DNA from: an uncultured Campylobacter sp.
GTDB lineage: Bacteria; Campylobacterota; Campylobacteria; Campylobacterales; Campylobacteraceae
Assembly (NCBI RefSeq): GCF_938030815.1
Contig: NZ_CALHII010000014.1
Location: forward strand, 1-6,370
Length of the DNA stretch: 6,370 nt
Direction of reading: 5' to 3'
Shown here: piece after piece, positions 1 through 5,936 of the stretch
Position numbering within the stretch: position 1 is the stretch's first letter
Layout of the letters: each line of letters opens with the position of its first letter
Notes under the pieces: generated by a model
Told to the model about the DNA's origin: nothing
What the model saw: the letters and a program-made list of their open reading frames with translations, nothing else
Databases searched by the model: none
Program-made: the position numbers and the translations under genes

Positions 1-232
1 CGCGGACCTTGCCGACGGCTTTTAGGACAAATTCGTTTCGCACGGTATTTGCTACCTCGTATGCCGAGTGGCTATCTTTGGGATCACAGACTAGCTGTAA
101 CAGCCCGCTTCGGTCGCGCAAATCTATAAAAATCACGCCGCCGTGGTCGCGGTAAGAATTTACCCAGCCGCACACGGTTACACTTTTGCCGATATCGTTT
201 TTACTCAAATCGGCGCAATAATGACTTCGCAA
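1..232 (-). CDS. aspS: Aspartate-tRNA ligase, N-terminal part (partial, cut by window start)
   Basis: Cytoplasmic class II aminoacyl-tRNA synthetase that attaches aspartate to tRNA. Only the first 77 codons are present, covering most of the N-terminal OB-fold anticodon-binding domain. The start MRSHYCADL, the CGWVNSYRDHGG segment (residues 21-32) and FIDLRDRSG (35-43) match bacterial AspRS closely. The start is TTG at 232-230; it gives the family-typical MRSxYC start and has a strong AAGGAG ribosome site (bases 238-243, minus strand) five bases upstream. His30 sits where the non-discriminating Pseudomonas aeruginosa enzyme has His31 and E. coli has Leu30. This fits a synthetase that also charges tRNA-Asn, as expected in a lineage that makes Asn-tRNA by GatCAB amidation; that last step is inference. 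The gene is divergent from nadK. The catalytic domain lies outside the window. Confidence 0.95.
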   Translation of the reverse strand, partial: MRSHYCADLSKNDIGKSVTVCGWVNSYRDHGGVIFIDLRDRSGLLQLVCDPKDSHSAYEVANTVRNEFVLKAVGKVR

Positions 233-264
233 ATTTACTCCTTTAAAATTATTTGTAAAACGCA

Positions 265-272
265 AGTATAGT
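265..272. promoter_or_regulatory. Overlapping divergent -10 elements between aspS and nadK
   Basis: Within eight bases, the plus strand reads TATAGT (267-272) and the minus strand reads TATACT (270 to 265), sharing the central TATA. Each is a good match to the Campylobacter sigma-70 -10 box and neither has a clear -35, which is usual in this genus. Predicted starts would be near base 258 for aspS (leader about 25 bases) and near 279 for nadK (leader about 36 bases). An alternative plus-strand -10, TATAAA/TAAAAT at 302-309, would put the start almost on the nadK ATG and give a near-leaderless message. The motif is visible; the activity is inferred. Confidence 0.5.
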
Positions 273-315
273 TAAATTTTGCTTTTACAAAGCTAATTTT
301 TTATAAAATAAAACT

Positions 316-1191
316 ATGGAAAACAAAATTCATAAAAACCTTAAATTCGCGGGGCTAATAGCCAAAAAATCAGAAGAGATTCGCCCCGTCGTGGAGCAAA
401 TTTGCGAAATTTTAAAAGCGCAAGGTATTGGGCTTTTGCTCGAAAAGGACGGAGCGGAATTTTTCGGCCTTAAGTCGCATACGCTTACAGAAATTTTAAA
501 AAAGACCAATTTTTTAATTAGCCTCGGCGGCGACGGCACGCTTATCGGGCTTGCGAGGCTGCTAAGCGACAAAAACGCTTTTATTTTGGGTATCAACGCG
601 GGTACTTTGGGCTTTTTAACGGACGTACAGCCGAGCGAATTCGCAAAATTTTTAAAGGATTTTTTGCGTGGCGAATACGAGATCGAGCGCCCGTTTTTAC
701 TCGAAGTGATACTGGAAAACGGCAGCGGCAAGATCGTCCGCAAGACCGCATTTAACGACGTCGTAATCACCCGCAGCCACATCTCTTCAATGGCGAAGAT
801 CGACGCATTTTTAAACAGAAAATATTTCAACACCTACTACGGCGACGGCGTGATCGTAAGCTCCGCCGTAGGCTCGACCGCGTACAATATGAGCGCGAAC
901 GGCTCGATCGTCTATCCGCTATGCGACGTGTTTTGCGTCACGCCGATCTGCTCGCACAGCCTGACGCAGCGGCCTTTGATCCTTCCCAAAGAATATCTCG
1001 TAAGCTTCAAAAACGCCGGAAGCTCCGAAGTTGGCGTCGTCATCGACGGACAAGACGTTTTTGATATGGCGGAATTTAGCGGCGTGAGCGCTAAAATTTC
1101 ACACGCAAAGGCAAATTTAATAAAACGCAAGAGCTACGATTATTTCGACGTTTTAAAAGCCAAACTCAGATGGGGACACGGCGGATGCTAG
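316..1191 (+). CDS. nadK: NAD kinase
   Basis: Cytoplasmic enzyme that phosphorylates NAD at the 2'-hydroxyl of its adenosine ribose, using ATP or polyphosphate, and is the cell's source of NADP(H). The 291-residue protein has the family landmarks in order: GGDGT at residues 71-75 (phosphate-binding loop with the catalytic Asp), NAGTLGFL at 94-101, FND at 146-148 (NAD ribose and adenine contacts), GDGVIVSSAVGSTAYN at 176-191, RPLILP at 219-224 and the DGQ turn at 244-246. Length is normal for the family. ATG 316 is the only sensible start, but there is no clear Shine-Dalgarno sequence before it, only A/T-rich bases. It is divergent from aspS and overlaps recN by 7 bp, so the two are probably co-transcribed and translationally coupled. 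The middle of the gene is GC-rich. Confidence 0.96.
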   Translation: MENKIHKNLKFAGLIAKKSEEIRPVVEQICEILKAQGIGLLLEKDGAEFFGLKSHTLTEILKKTNFLISLGGDGTLIGLARLLSDKNAFILGINAGTLGFLTDVQPSEFAKFLKDFLRGEYEIERPFLLEVILENGSGKIVRKTAFNDVVITRSHISSMAKIDAFLNRKYFNTYYGDGVIVSSAVGSTAYNMSANGSIVYPLCDVFCVTPICSHSLTQRPLILPKEYLVSFKNAGSSEVGVVIDGQDVFDMAEFSGVSAKISHAKANLIKRKSYDYFDVLKAKLRWGHGGC

Positions 1192-2708
1192 AAAGAATTT
1201 ATATTAAAAATAATCTAGGTTTTTGCGAGAGCGAGCTTAGTTTTGGCCCGGGACTTAGCGTATTTACAGGCATCAGCGGCGCGGGCAAATCGGTATTAAT
1301 AGGCGCGATTTTAGCGGTGTTCGGTCTTAACGAATGCGAGGCTGAGCTCATAGAAGCGGACGTAGAGCATCAATTTGATATGGAAAATTTCGGCTTGATA
1401 AACGATACGCCAAATATTTTTCGCGTCCTAAAAGAGCGTAGCTTGCGATACTTTATAAATTCCCAATCGGTCTCAAAAAAAAATCTAAGCACGATCGCCG
1501 GCGAATACGTGAAATTTTTAGGCGCGAAAAACGCCGGCGAAATGAGTAGCGACAGCTTGCTAAAATTACTTGATTTTATCGCCGCGAAAAAAGATGCGGC
1601 ACACGCGCTAAGCCTATCGGAGCTTCAAAGCGCTTTTGCGGAATTTAGCCGCACAAAAAAGCAGCTGGATGAAATTTTAGATCAAGAGCGCAAGATCGAG
1701 GAGTTAAAGGAATTTGCTCGCTTCGAGATTGAAAAAATCGAGCGCGTATCGCCTAAGATCGGCGAATATGAGGAGCTTTTGCAAATCAAAAAAAAGCTTA
1801 GTAAAAAAGATAAGATCGAGGAACTTTGGGCTAGGGCACAGGGCGTTTTTGAGCTGGAACGCAGCGTTATCGAAGCGCTAAGCCTCAGCGGGCTGGATAG
1901 CGCGTTTTTTGAGGATGCGATGAACGAGCTACGGCTAAAGCAAGAAAGCTTGAATTTAGACGAGCTAGAAAATATCGACATAGAGAAAATTTTAGATCGC
2001 ATCGAAGCTCTTAGTGCGCTAAATAGGCGCTACGGAAGCGTAGAGGAGGCTTTAGCTACGCTTGAAGCGCGCAAGAAAGAGCTTGAGCATTACGAGCAGT
2101 TAAGCTTTGAAAAAACCAAGCTACAAGCGGAATTTAAACGCCTTAGTGAAAGCACCGCTACCCTTGCCGAAAAAATCAGCGAGGCTCGCAAGGGCGCTAA
2201 AAAACGGCTCGAGGATCTGATAAATTCCTATCTAAAGCAGCTTTATATGGACGGAGTGGAGCTTAGTTTTAAGCCTGCGGCGCTTAGTGAGCGCGGCACG
2301 GACGAAATTTGCGTTAGCTTGTGCAAGACGGAATTTAAAAATTTAAGCTCGGGCGAAACGAACCGCTTACGCCTTGCTTTCATCGCGGCAAGCTTGGAGC
2401 TTACAAATAACGGCGAGGGAATTTTAATCTTAGACGAGATTGATTCAAATTTAAGCGGAAAAGAGGCGATGAGTATCGCTAACGTGCTGGTAAAAATTTC
2501 AAAATTTTATCAAATTTTTGCGATCTCGCACCAACCGCAGCTTAGTTCCAAGGCTGCGTCACACTTTTTAGTAAGTAAAACGAACGGCAAATCTAGCGTG
2601 AGATTATTAAGCGAAAATGAGAAAATAACAGAGCTAGCTCGTATGATAAGCGGCGAGACTATTACTGCAGAAGCCCTGGAATTCGCTAAAAAACTAAGGC
2701 AAAGCTGA
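1185..2708 (+). CDS. recN: DNA repair protein RecN, SMC-like ATPase
   Basis: SMC-family ATPase that acts early in RecA-dependent repair of double-strand breaks, where it holds DNA segments together. I chose ATG 1185 (507 residues, starting MLERIYIKN) over the in-frame ATG at 1170. It begins directly at the family's conserved N-terminus and has GGGGA at 1172-1176 eight bases upstream, and the five extra residues from 1170 match nothing. Motifs numbered from 1185: Walker A GISGAGKS at 29-36; charged coiled-coil stretches at about 145-210 and 290-345; ABC signature LSSGE at 387-391; Walker B ILILDEID at 413-420; switch histidine H449 in ISHQPQ. NRRYG at 280-284, between the coils, is typical of RecN. 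It is shorter than the roughly 550 residues of E. coli RecN because the coiled-coil and lobe region is smaller, as in other Campylobacterota. The start overlaps the nadK end by 7 bp. Confidence 0.95.
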   Translation: MLERIYIKNNLGFCESELSFGPGLSVFTGISGAGKSVLIGAILAVFGLNECEAELIEADVEHQFDMENFGLINDTPNIFRVLKERSLRYFINSQSVSKKNLSTIAGEYVKFLGAKNAGEMSSDSLLKLLDFIAAKKDAAHALSLSELQSAFAEFSRTKKQLDEILDQERKIEELKEFARFEIEKIERVSPKIGEYEELLQIKKKLSKKDKIEELWARAQGVFELERSVIEALSLSGLDSAFFEDAMNELRLKQESLNLDELENIDIEKILDRIEALSALNRRYGSVEEALATLEARKKELEHYEQLSFEKTKLQAEFKRLSESTATLAEKISEARKGAKKRLEDLINSYLKQLYMDGVELSFKPAALSERGTDEICVSLCKTEFKNLSSGETNRLRLAFIAASLELTNNGEGILILDEIDSNLSGKEAMSIANVLVKISKFYQIFAISHQPQLSSKAASHFLVSKTNGKSSVRLLSENEKITELARMISGETITAEALEFAKKLRQS

Positions 2709-2744
2709 AGGAATTTTAAGCTTAAGTTTAAATCTGAAATTTTT

Positions 2745-2753
2745 TGCTACAAT
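2745..2753 (+). promoter_or_regulatory. Extended -10 promoter for tatD-mltD-rlpA
   Basis: The sequence TGCTACAAT is an extended -10 (TGn plus TACAAT) directly preceded by a run of T, the typical form of a Campylobacter sigma-70 promoter. The start would be near base 2760, leaving a leader of about 74 bases before the tatD ATG. No intrinsic terminator for recN is visible upstream in the spacer; the only symmetry is the loop-less 10-base palindrome TTAAGCTTAA at 2716-2725. Confidence 0.6.
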
Positions 2754-2833
2754 ACCGCGTTTAATTTAAATTTAAGTGTGATTTTGCAAAACGACGTAAA
2801 ATCCGCTTCGAAAAATTTTATCAAGTGAGTTTT

Positions 2834-3631
2834 ATGATTATAGATACACATTGCCATTTAGACGATGCTAGTTTCGATGCTGATTTAGACGCGGTGATTG
2901 AGCGCGCCACGATTGCAGGCGTGCGTAGCATCATCATTCCCGGTGCCGATGTAGCAGACCTAGATAAGGCATGTAAAATTTCGCATGCACGGGATAATGT
3001 GTATTTTGCCGTAGGGGTGCATCCATACGAGATAGATTCTTTCGATATGGAGGTGCTGAAGCGGTATGCTGACGATCCCAAATGCGTGGGCGTTGGCGAA
3101 TGCGGTCTTGATTACTTCAGACTTAAGCAGCAAGAGAACAAGGAAACCAAAGCCTTAGAAATCTCCCGCCAAAAAGACGCCTTCATCTCACAAATCGATC
3201 TAGCAGCACAACTTCAAAAACCACTTATAGTCCATATCCGAGAAGCAAACGAAGATAGCTTTGGAATTCTAAAAGATCGTGCCGGCAATTTATGCGGCGG
3301 TGTTTTGCACTGCTTCAATGCCAGCAAGCTTTTGCTAGGTCTTAGCGAATACGGATTTTACTTCGGTATCGGCGGAGTTTTGACATTCAAAAATGCAAAA
3401 AACTTAGCTGAGATCTTACCGCAAATTCCGCAAGAGCGCCTTTTAATCGAGACGGATGCACCATATCTAACCCCGCATCCGCATCGCGGCGAGCGCAACG
3501 AGCCTGCATTTACGAGACTCGTGGTAGAAAAAGTCGCGGAAATTTTAAGCCTAAGCGTAGAAGAGGTCGAAGCAATAACGACTCAAAACGCCTGTAGGCT
3601 TTTTGGCGATAAAATCAAAGGAGAGATATGA
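2834..3631 (+). CDS. tatD: TatD-family metal-dependent deoxyribonuclease
   Basis: Cytoplasmic TIM-barrel hydrolase of the TatD/YcfH family. Characterised members are divalent-metal-dependent 3'-5' exonucleases linked to DNA repair and turnover. Numbered from ATG 2834 (265 residues), the metal ligands are present: H6 and H8 in DTHCHLD, E89 in GECGLDY, H134 in VHIREA, H159 in LHCFNAS and D208 in IETDAPYLTP. An in-frame GTG at 2825 would add three residues but has no ribosome site. ATG 2834 follows AAGTGAG by four bases and puts DTHCHLD in the usual place at the N-terminus. The stop overlaps the mltD start as ATGA. In C. jejuni, as I recall it, a response-regulator gene lies between recN and tatD; here there is only a promoter-bearing spacer. 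Substrate specificity cannot be read from sequence. Confidence 0.92.
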   Translation: MIIDTHCHLDDASFDADLDAVIERATIAGVRSIIIPGADVADLDKACKISHARDNVYFAVGVHPYEIDSFDMEVLKRYADDPKCVGVGECGLDYFRLKQQENKETKALEISRQKDAFISQIDLAAQLQKPLIVHIREANEDSFGILKDRAGNLCGGVLHCFNASKLLLGLSEYGFYFGIGGVLTFKNAKNLAEILPQIPQERLLIETDAPYLTPHPHRGERNEPAFTRLVVEKVAEILSLSVEEVEAITTQNACRLFGDKIKGEI

Positions 3632-4626
3632 AAGCCATAAAATTTATACTGCTAGCCCTACTTTTAGTGGGCGAAGCGTTTGCGAGCCAGCCCGGTCTGA
3701 TGCGCGCAAATCACGACTATATTTTAAATCAATTCGGCATCGAAAATAACGAATCGAGCAAAAACGTAGTCGCGGGCATATTCCGTGCGATCAATGCAAG
3801 CGATCGCAAGCAGTTTAAGCATATCGTGACTTCGCAGTCGCACAATGCCTACTTAGTCAAATCCGAGGTCGATAACATTGAAGCTCCGGAGTTCTTATTG
3901 TATTTGGCAATGGTAGAATCTCATCTTAAAAATACGGTCACATCAGGTGCTAGCGCGGGCGGTATGTGGCAGCTGATGCCGGCAACTGCGAAAAATTTCG
4001 GTCTTAGAGTAGACAGCGCCGTAGATGAGCGTCGCGATCCCGCAGCCTCTACGGATGCTGCGTTTTCGTATATTTTGCATCTGAAGCAAAATTTTGGCAA
4101 GTGGTATTTAGCACTAATGGCGTATAATTGTGGCGATCAAAAGCTTAAAAATGCGATTGCAGCTACTGGCAGCGATGATCTGGATCGCTTGCTAAAAAGT
4201 CCTGCACTTCCTAATGAGACTAAGAATTTTATCAAGCGCATTATTAAATACGCTTACATTGCTCAAAATGAAAATATGCGTAAAATTCTGCTTTTTGAAA
4301 GCGAGCCGTGGGGGCTAAAGCGTATCGCAGTAGCTCCGGGCACAAAGCTAAGCGCGGTTGCAAAACAGATCGGAATTTCGCCGTCACAAATGCAGGATTA
4401 CAACGCGCATATTAAAAACGGAATTTCGCCGCTTAACGGCAAGTACTTCTTTTATATCCCACAAAGCAAATATGCAGAATTTGTCGTAAATCAAGGCGCG
4501 TTTCAAGCGTATGAACCACGTCTGAAACAGCGCAAGCCAGGACGCGTGTTAGCAGGTTTGGCGAACGAGCTTAGCCTCAAAGACAAAAACGAAATAGCGC
4601 TAAATAATATAAAATTCAACAAATAA
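3628..4626 (+). CDS. mltD: Periplasmic lytic transglycosylase, MltD-like (GH23, SLT domain)
   Basis: Cleaves the MurNAc-GlcNAc bond of peptidoglycan non-hydrolytically, leaving 1,6-anhydroMurNAc ends. The 332 residues start with a Sec signal peptide: MKAIK, a leucine-rich core to about residue 14, and a probable signal peptidase I cut after AFA at residue 19. There is no lipobox, so the protein is probably soluble in the periplasm, unlike the E. coli MltD lipoprotein. The SLT domain spans about 85-215: catalytic Glu97 in AMVES, GGMWQLMPATA at 111-121 and MAYNCG at 164-169. Residues about 231-278 look like one degenerate LysM glycan-binding repeat (PGTKLSAVAKQIGIS, then FYIP). The tail is basic. 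A strong AAAGGAG lies upstream of the ATG, which overlaps the tatD stop by 4 bp. rlpA follows after 13 bp, so two glycan-strand enzymes are made together. Confidence 0.9.
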   Translation: MKAIKFILLALLLVGEAFASQPGLMRANHDYILNQFGIENNESSKNVVAGIFRAINASDRKQFKHIVTSQSHNAYLVKSEVDNIEAPEFLLYLAMVESHLKNTVTSGASAGGMWQLMPATAKNFGLRVDSAVDERRDPAASTDAAFSYILHLKQNFGKWYLALMAYNCGDQKLKNAIAATGSDDLDRLLKSPALPNETKNFIKRIIKYAYIAQNENMRKILLFESEPWGLKRIAVAPGTKLSAVAKQIGISPSQMQDYNAHIKNGISPLNGKYFFYIPQSKYAEFVVNQGAFQAYEPRLKQRKPGRVLAGLANELSLKDKNEIALNNIKFNK

Positions 4627-4639
4627 GATCGGATCGCAG

Positions 4640-5395
4640 GTGTCGTACCAGAAAATCGCTCTTTTTAGTGCGCTTTTTGCGCTGATTCTTGCCGGTTGTT
4701 CGTTTCGCACCGCACCGTCGTCTAGATCGTCTGCGGGCGGTGCGGGCAAGATCGGCAAAAACTCTCCTGCCACCATGCGCCCTTATAAAATCAACGGCAA
4801 AACCTACTATCCAGAGCAAGTAAGCGTCGGTGACACTCAAATCGGCATCGCCAGCTGGTATGGGCCGAATTTTCATGGTAAATACACCTCAAACGGCGAA
4901 ATTTACGATATGAATGGCATGACCGCCGCGCACAAAACCTATCCAATGAATACTATGGTAAAGGTCACGAATCGCGACACCGGCGCTACTGCAACCGTGC
5001 GCATCAACGATCGCGGCCCATTCGTGGATGGTCGCATCATCGATCTTAGCAAAACAGCTGCCAATTTAGTAGGCGTATTTGCCAAAGGTACGGCGCCTGT
5101 AAAGCTCGAAGTAGTGGGTTTTTATGGGCGCACTATTGCTAAAGGCTCGCCGAAAGCAACCATCGTCGGCGGAAATTTTATGGTGCAAATCGGTGCGTTT
5201 AGAAACAGAAGTGGCGCACAAATTTATCAGCGCGATTACCACGGCACAGCGGGATATCCTGCGATCATCAAAGAATTTAGCATAGATGGCGCGCCGATTT
5301 ATCGCGTCTTTTTAAGTGGATTTAAGAGTGAGGATGAGGCGAGAGATTTCGCGCATAATGGCAAGTTTACTGGAGCTTTCATCGTAAGAGAGTAG
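4640..5395 (+). CDS. rlpA: RlpA-family septal-ring lipoprotein (DPBB domain plus SPOR domain)
   Basis: Outer-membrane-type lipoprotein that binds peptidoglycan. In P. aeruginosa, RlpA is a lytic transglycosylase acting on glycan strands stripped of stem peptides at division sites. The start is GTG 4640, which gives a lipoprotein signal peptide with lipobox LAGC and Cys20 as the lipidated residue. The ribosome site is weak (GGAT, five bases upstream). A Ser/Gly/Ala-rich linker covers about 21-45. The double-psi beta-barrel spans about 66-160, with GIASWYG at 69-75, E87 in SNGEIYD, H98 in TAAHKTYP and D124 in INDRGPF, which I match by eye to the catalytic set reported for P. aeruginosa RlpA. 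The C-terminal SPOR domain at about 179-251 (MVQIGAF) targets denuded septal glycan. Length of 251 is normal. It is the last gene of the tatD-mltD-rlpA operon and the last recognised core gene in the window. Confidence 0.93.
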   Translation: MSYQKIALFSALFALILAGCSFRTAPSSRSSAGGAGKIGKNSPATMRPYKINGKTYYPEQVSVGDTQIGIASWYGPNFHGKYTSNGEIYDMNGMTAAHKTYPMNTMVKVTNRDTGATATVRINDRGPFVDGRIIDLSKTAANLVGVFAKGTAPVKLEVVGFYGRTIAKGSPKATIVGGNFMVQIGAFRNRSGAQIYQRDYHGTAGYPAIIKEFSIDGAPIYRVFLSGFKSEDEARDFAHNGKFTGAFIVRE

Positions 5396-5433
5396 CAGTT
5401 TTATTTGACGGCTTTTACCTTCGTTTTTTGCTT

Positions 5434-5490
5434 GATGAGGGCTTTGTTAAATTTATTTGTGAACTACTTGCGGTAAAATTTCCCCTCATC
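5434..5490. repeat. Inverted repeat, 8-bp stem plus nested 6-bp stem
   Basis: GATGAGGG at 5434-5441 pairs exactly with CCCTCATC at 5483-5490. Inside it, AAATTT at 5449-5454 pairs with AAATTT at 5476-5481, giving a two-part helix around a loop of about 21 bases. The loop holds AACTACTTGC (5462-5471), which is repeated in the next inverted repeat. No U-tract follows on either strand, so this is not a standard terminator. Confidence 0.45.
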
Positions 5491-5507
5491 TAATAGTTAT
5501 CTGCTTT

Positions 5508-5596
5508 AGCTGCGGCGAAGTGCAAACTACTTGCAAGCTATTCGTAGCAAACAGTGCGCCTGCTTGAGCTTTGTTTTTTAATAGGACGCCGCAGCT
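5508..5596. repeat. Inverted repeat with perfect 10-bp GC-rich arms
   Basis: AGCTGCGGCG at 5508-5517 is the exact reverse complement of CGCCGCAGCT at 5587-5596, enclosing 69 bases. The interior holds a second copy of AACTACTTGC (5525-5534) and a small hairpin with stem GCTA/TAGC and loop TTCG (5537-5548). It could be the closing stem of a structured transcript or a trace of an insertion; neither is proven. The right arm abuts the -10 element of the downstream gene. Confidence 0.5.
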
Positions 5597-5604
5597 GATA
5601 AAAT
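5596..5604 (+). promoter_or_regulatory. Extended -10 upstream of the VbhA-like gene
   Basis: TGATAAAAT reads as an extended -10 (TGn plus TAAAAT), 23 bases before the ATG at 5628, with a T-run about 18 bases upstream. A start near 5611 would still include the ribosome site AGGGGA at 5616-5621. Its first base is the last base of the right inverted-repeat arm (5587-5596), so folding or protein binding there could affect expression. Activity is inferred. Confidence 0.4.
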
Positions 5605-5627
5605 TTTATATTGCTAGGGGATAGAGC

Positions 5628-5864
5628 ATGCAAAAATATCCGGAAGTTTATAGTTTAGAAAAGAGTTTGGCTATACTTGAAAAATATAAAGACGAGCTGA
5701 GCGCAGAACAATACGAGCAAAACAGATCTATCATCTGTAACCACGCGATAGAGGGTATGTTTGCAAACGAGCAAGATATAATCGATCTTATCAAGGTCGA
5801 TAAGGGAGAAAAAACATCCGATGAGATAATAAACGAATATAAAAAAGAGTGGGGCGTTTTATAG
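5628..5864 (+). CDS. Putative VbhA-family antitoxin (Fic inhibitor), without adjacent Fic gene
   Basis: Small acidic, mostly helical cytoplasmic protein of 78 residues. Residues 26-70 resemble the antitoxin VbhA family, which blocks Fic AMP-transferases by inserting a helix carrying the motif (S/T)xxxE(G/N) near the ATP site. Here the motif region is NHAIEG (38-43): E42 and G43 are present, but Asn38 stands where Ser or Thr is usual. The rest of the pattern follows: a hydrophobic DIIDLI stretch at 50-55, then a KGEKTSDEII segment at 59-68, like the GeitxdExi tail of the family. ATG 5628 has AGGGGA six bases upstream. VbhA-type genes normally sit just upstream of, or overlap, their fic toxin. 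Here the next 72 bases encode no Fic start and the next gene runs the other way. The family call is by eye, and the inhibitor could be non-functional or could act on a Fic protein encoded elsewhere. Confidence 0.6.
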   Translation: MQKYPEVYSLEKSLAILEKYKDELSAEQYEQNRSIICNHAIEGMFANEQDIIDLIKVDKGEKTSDEIINEYKKEWGVL

Positions 5865-5936
5865 TGCAGTAGAAAATTTAAATTTGATAGTGAAATATCA
5901 GAGGTATTTTGGTGCAGCTCATAGGTTCTTTAAATT

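Larger units (their letters stand above)
5396..5627. other. Non-coding spacer where the core gene order ends
   Basis: I find no convincing coding sequence here on either strand, no tRNA and no clear intrinsic terminator for the rlpA operon. T-runs at 5424-5429 and 5574-5579 are not preceded by a GC-rich hairpin. It contains two separate long-range inverted repeats (listed separately), a 10-base direct repeat, and a promoter-like element next to the small gene at 5628. In C. jejuni, as I recall it, genes for a HAD-type phosphatase and for LPS transport follow rlpA closely, so this spacer marks a different junction. Confidence 0.6.

Noticed and set aside
330..833. Minus-strand open frame of 167 codons inside nadK
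   Set aside because: It is a shadow of nadK, which has every NAD kinase motif on the plus strand; the antisense frame is rich in Ser/Lys/Pro and matches no family.
4616..4876. Minus-strand open frame over the rlpA start
   Set aside because: It is antisense to the RlpA signal peptide and linker; the arginine-rich composition is typical of a shadow frame.
5396..5476. Frame stays open for 26 codons after the rlpA TAG, encoding a hydrophobic stretch
   Set aside because: Readthrough is unlikely: the SPOR domain already ends normally at the TAG, and a hydrophobic tail would not fit a periplasmic glycan-binding domain. Probably chance in T-rich DNA.
5874..5885. 12-base palindrome AAATTTAAATTT between the two convergent genes
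   Set aside because: No GC-rich stem or loop, so not an intrinsic terminator; such A/T palindromes are common in Campylobacter spacers (a similar one lies near 2764).
5865..5936. Possible remnant of a fic toxin gene just after the VbhA-like gene
   Set aside because: I read the frame right after the stop and the next one; both hit stops quickly and show nothing like a Fic N-terminus, so a relic cannot be supported.
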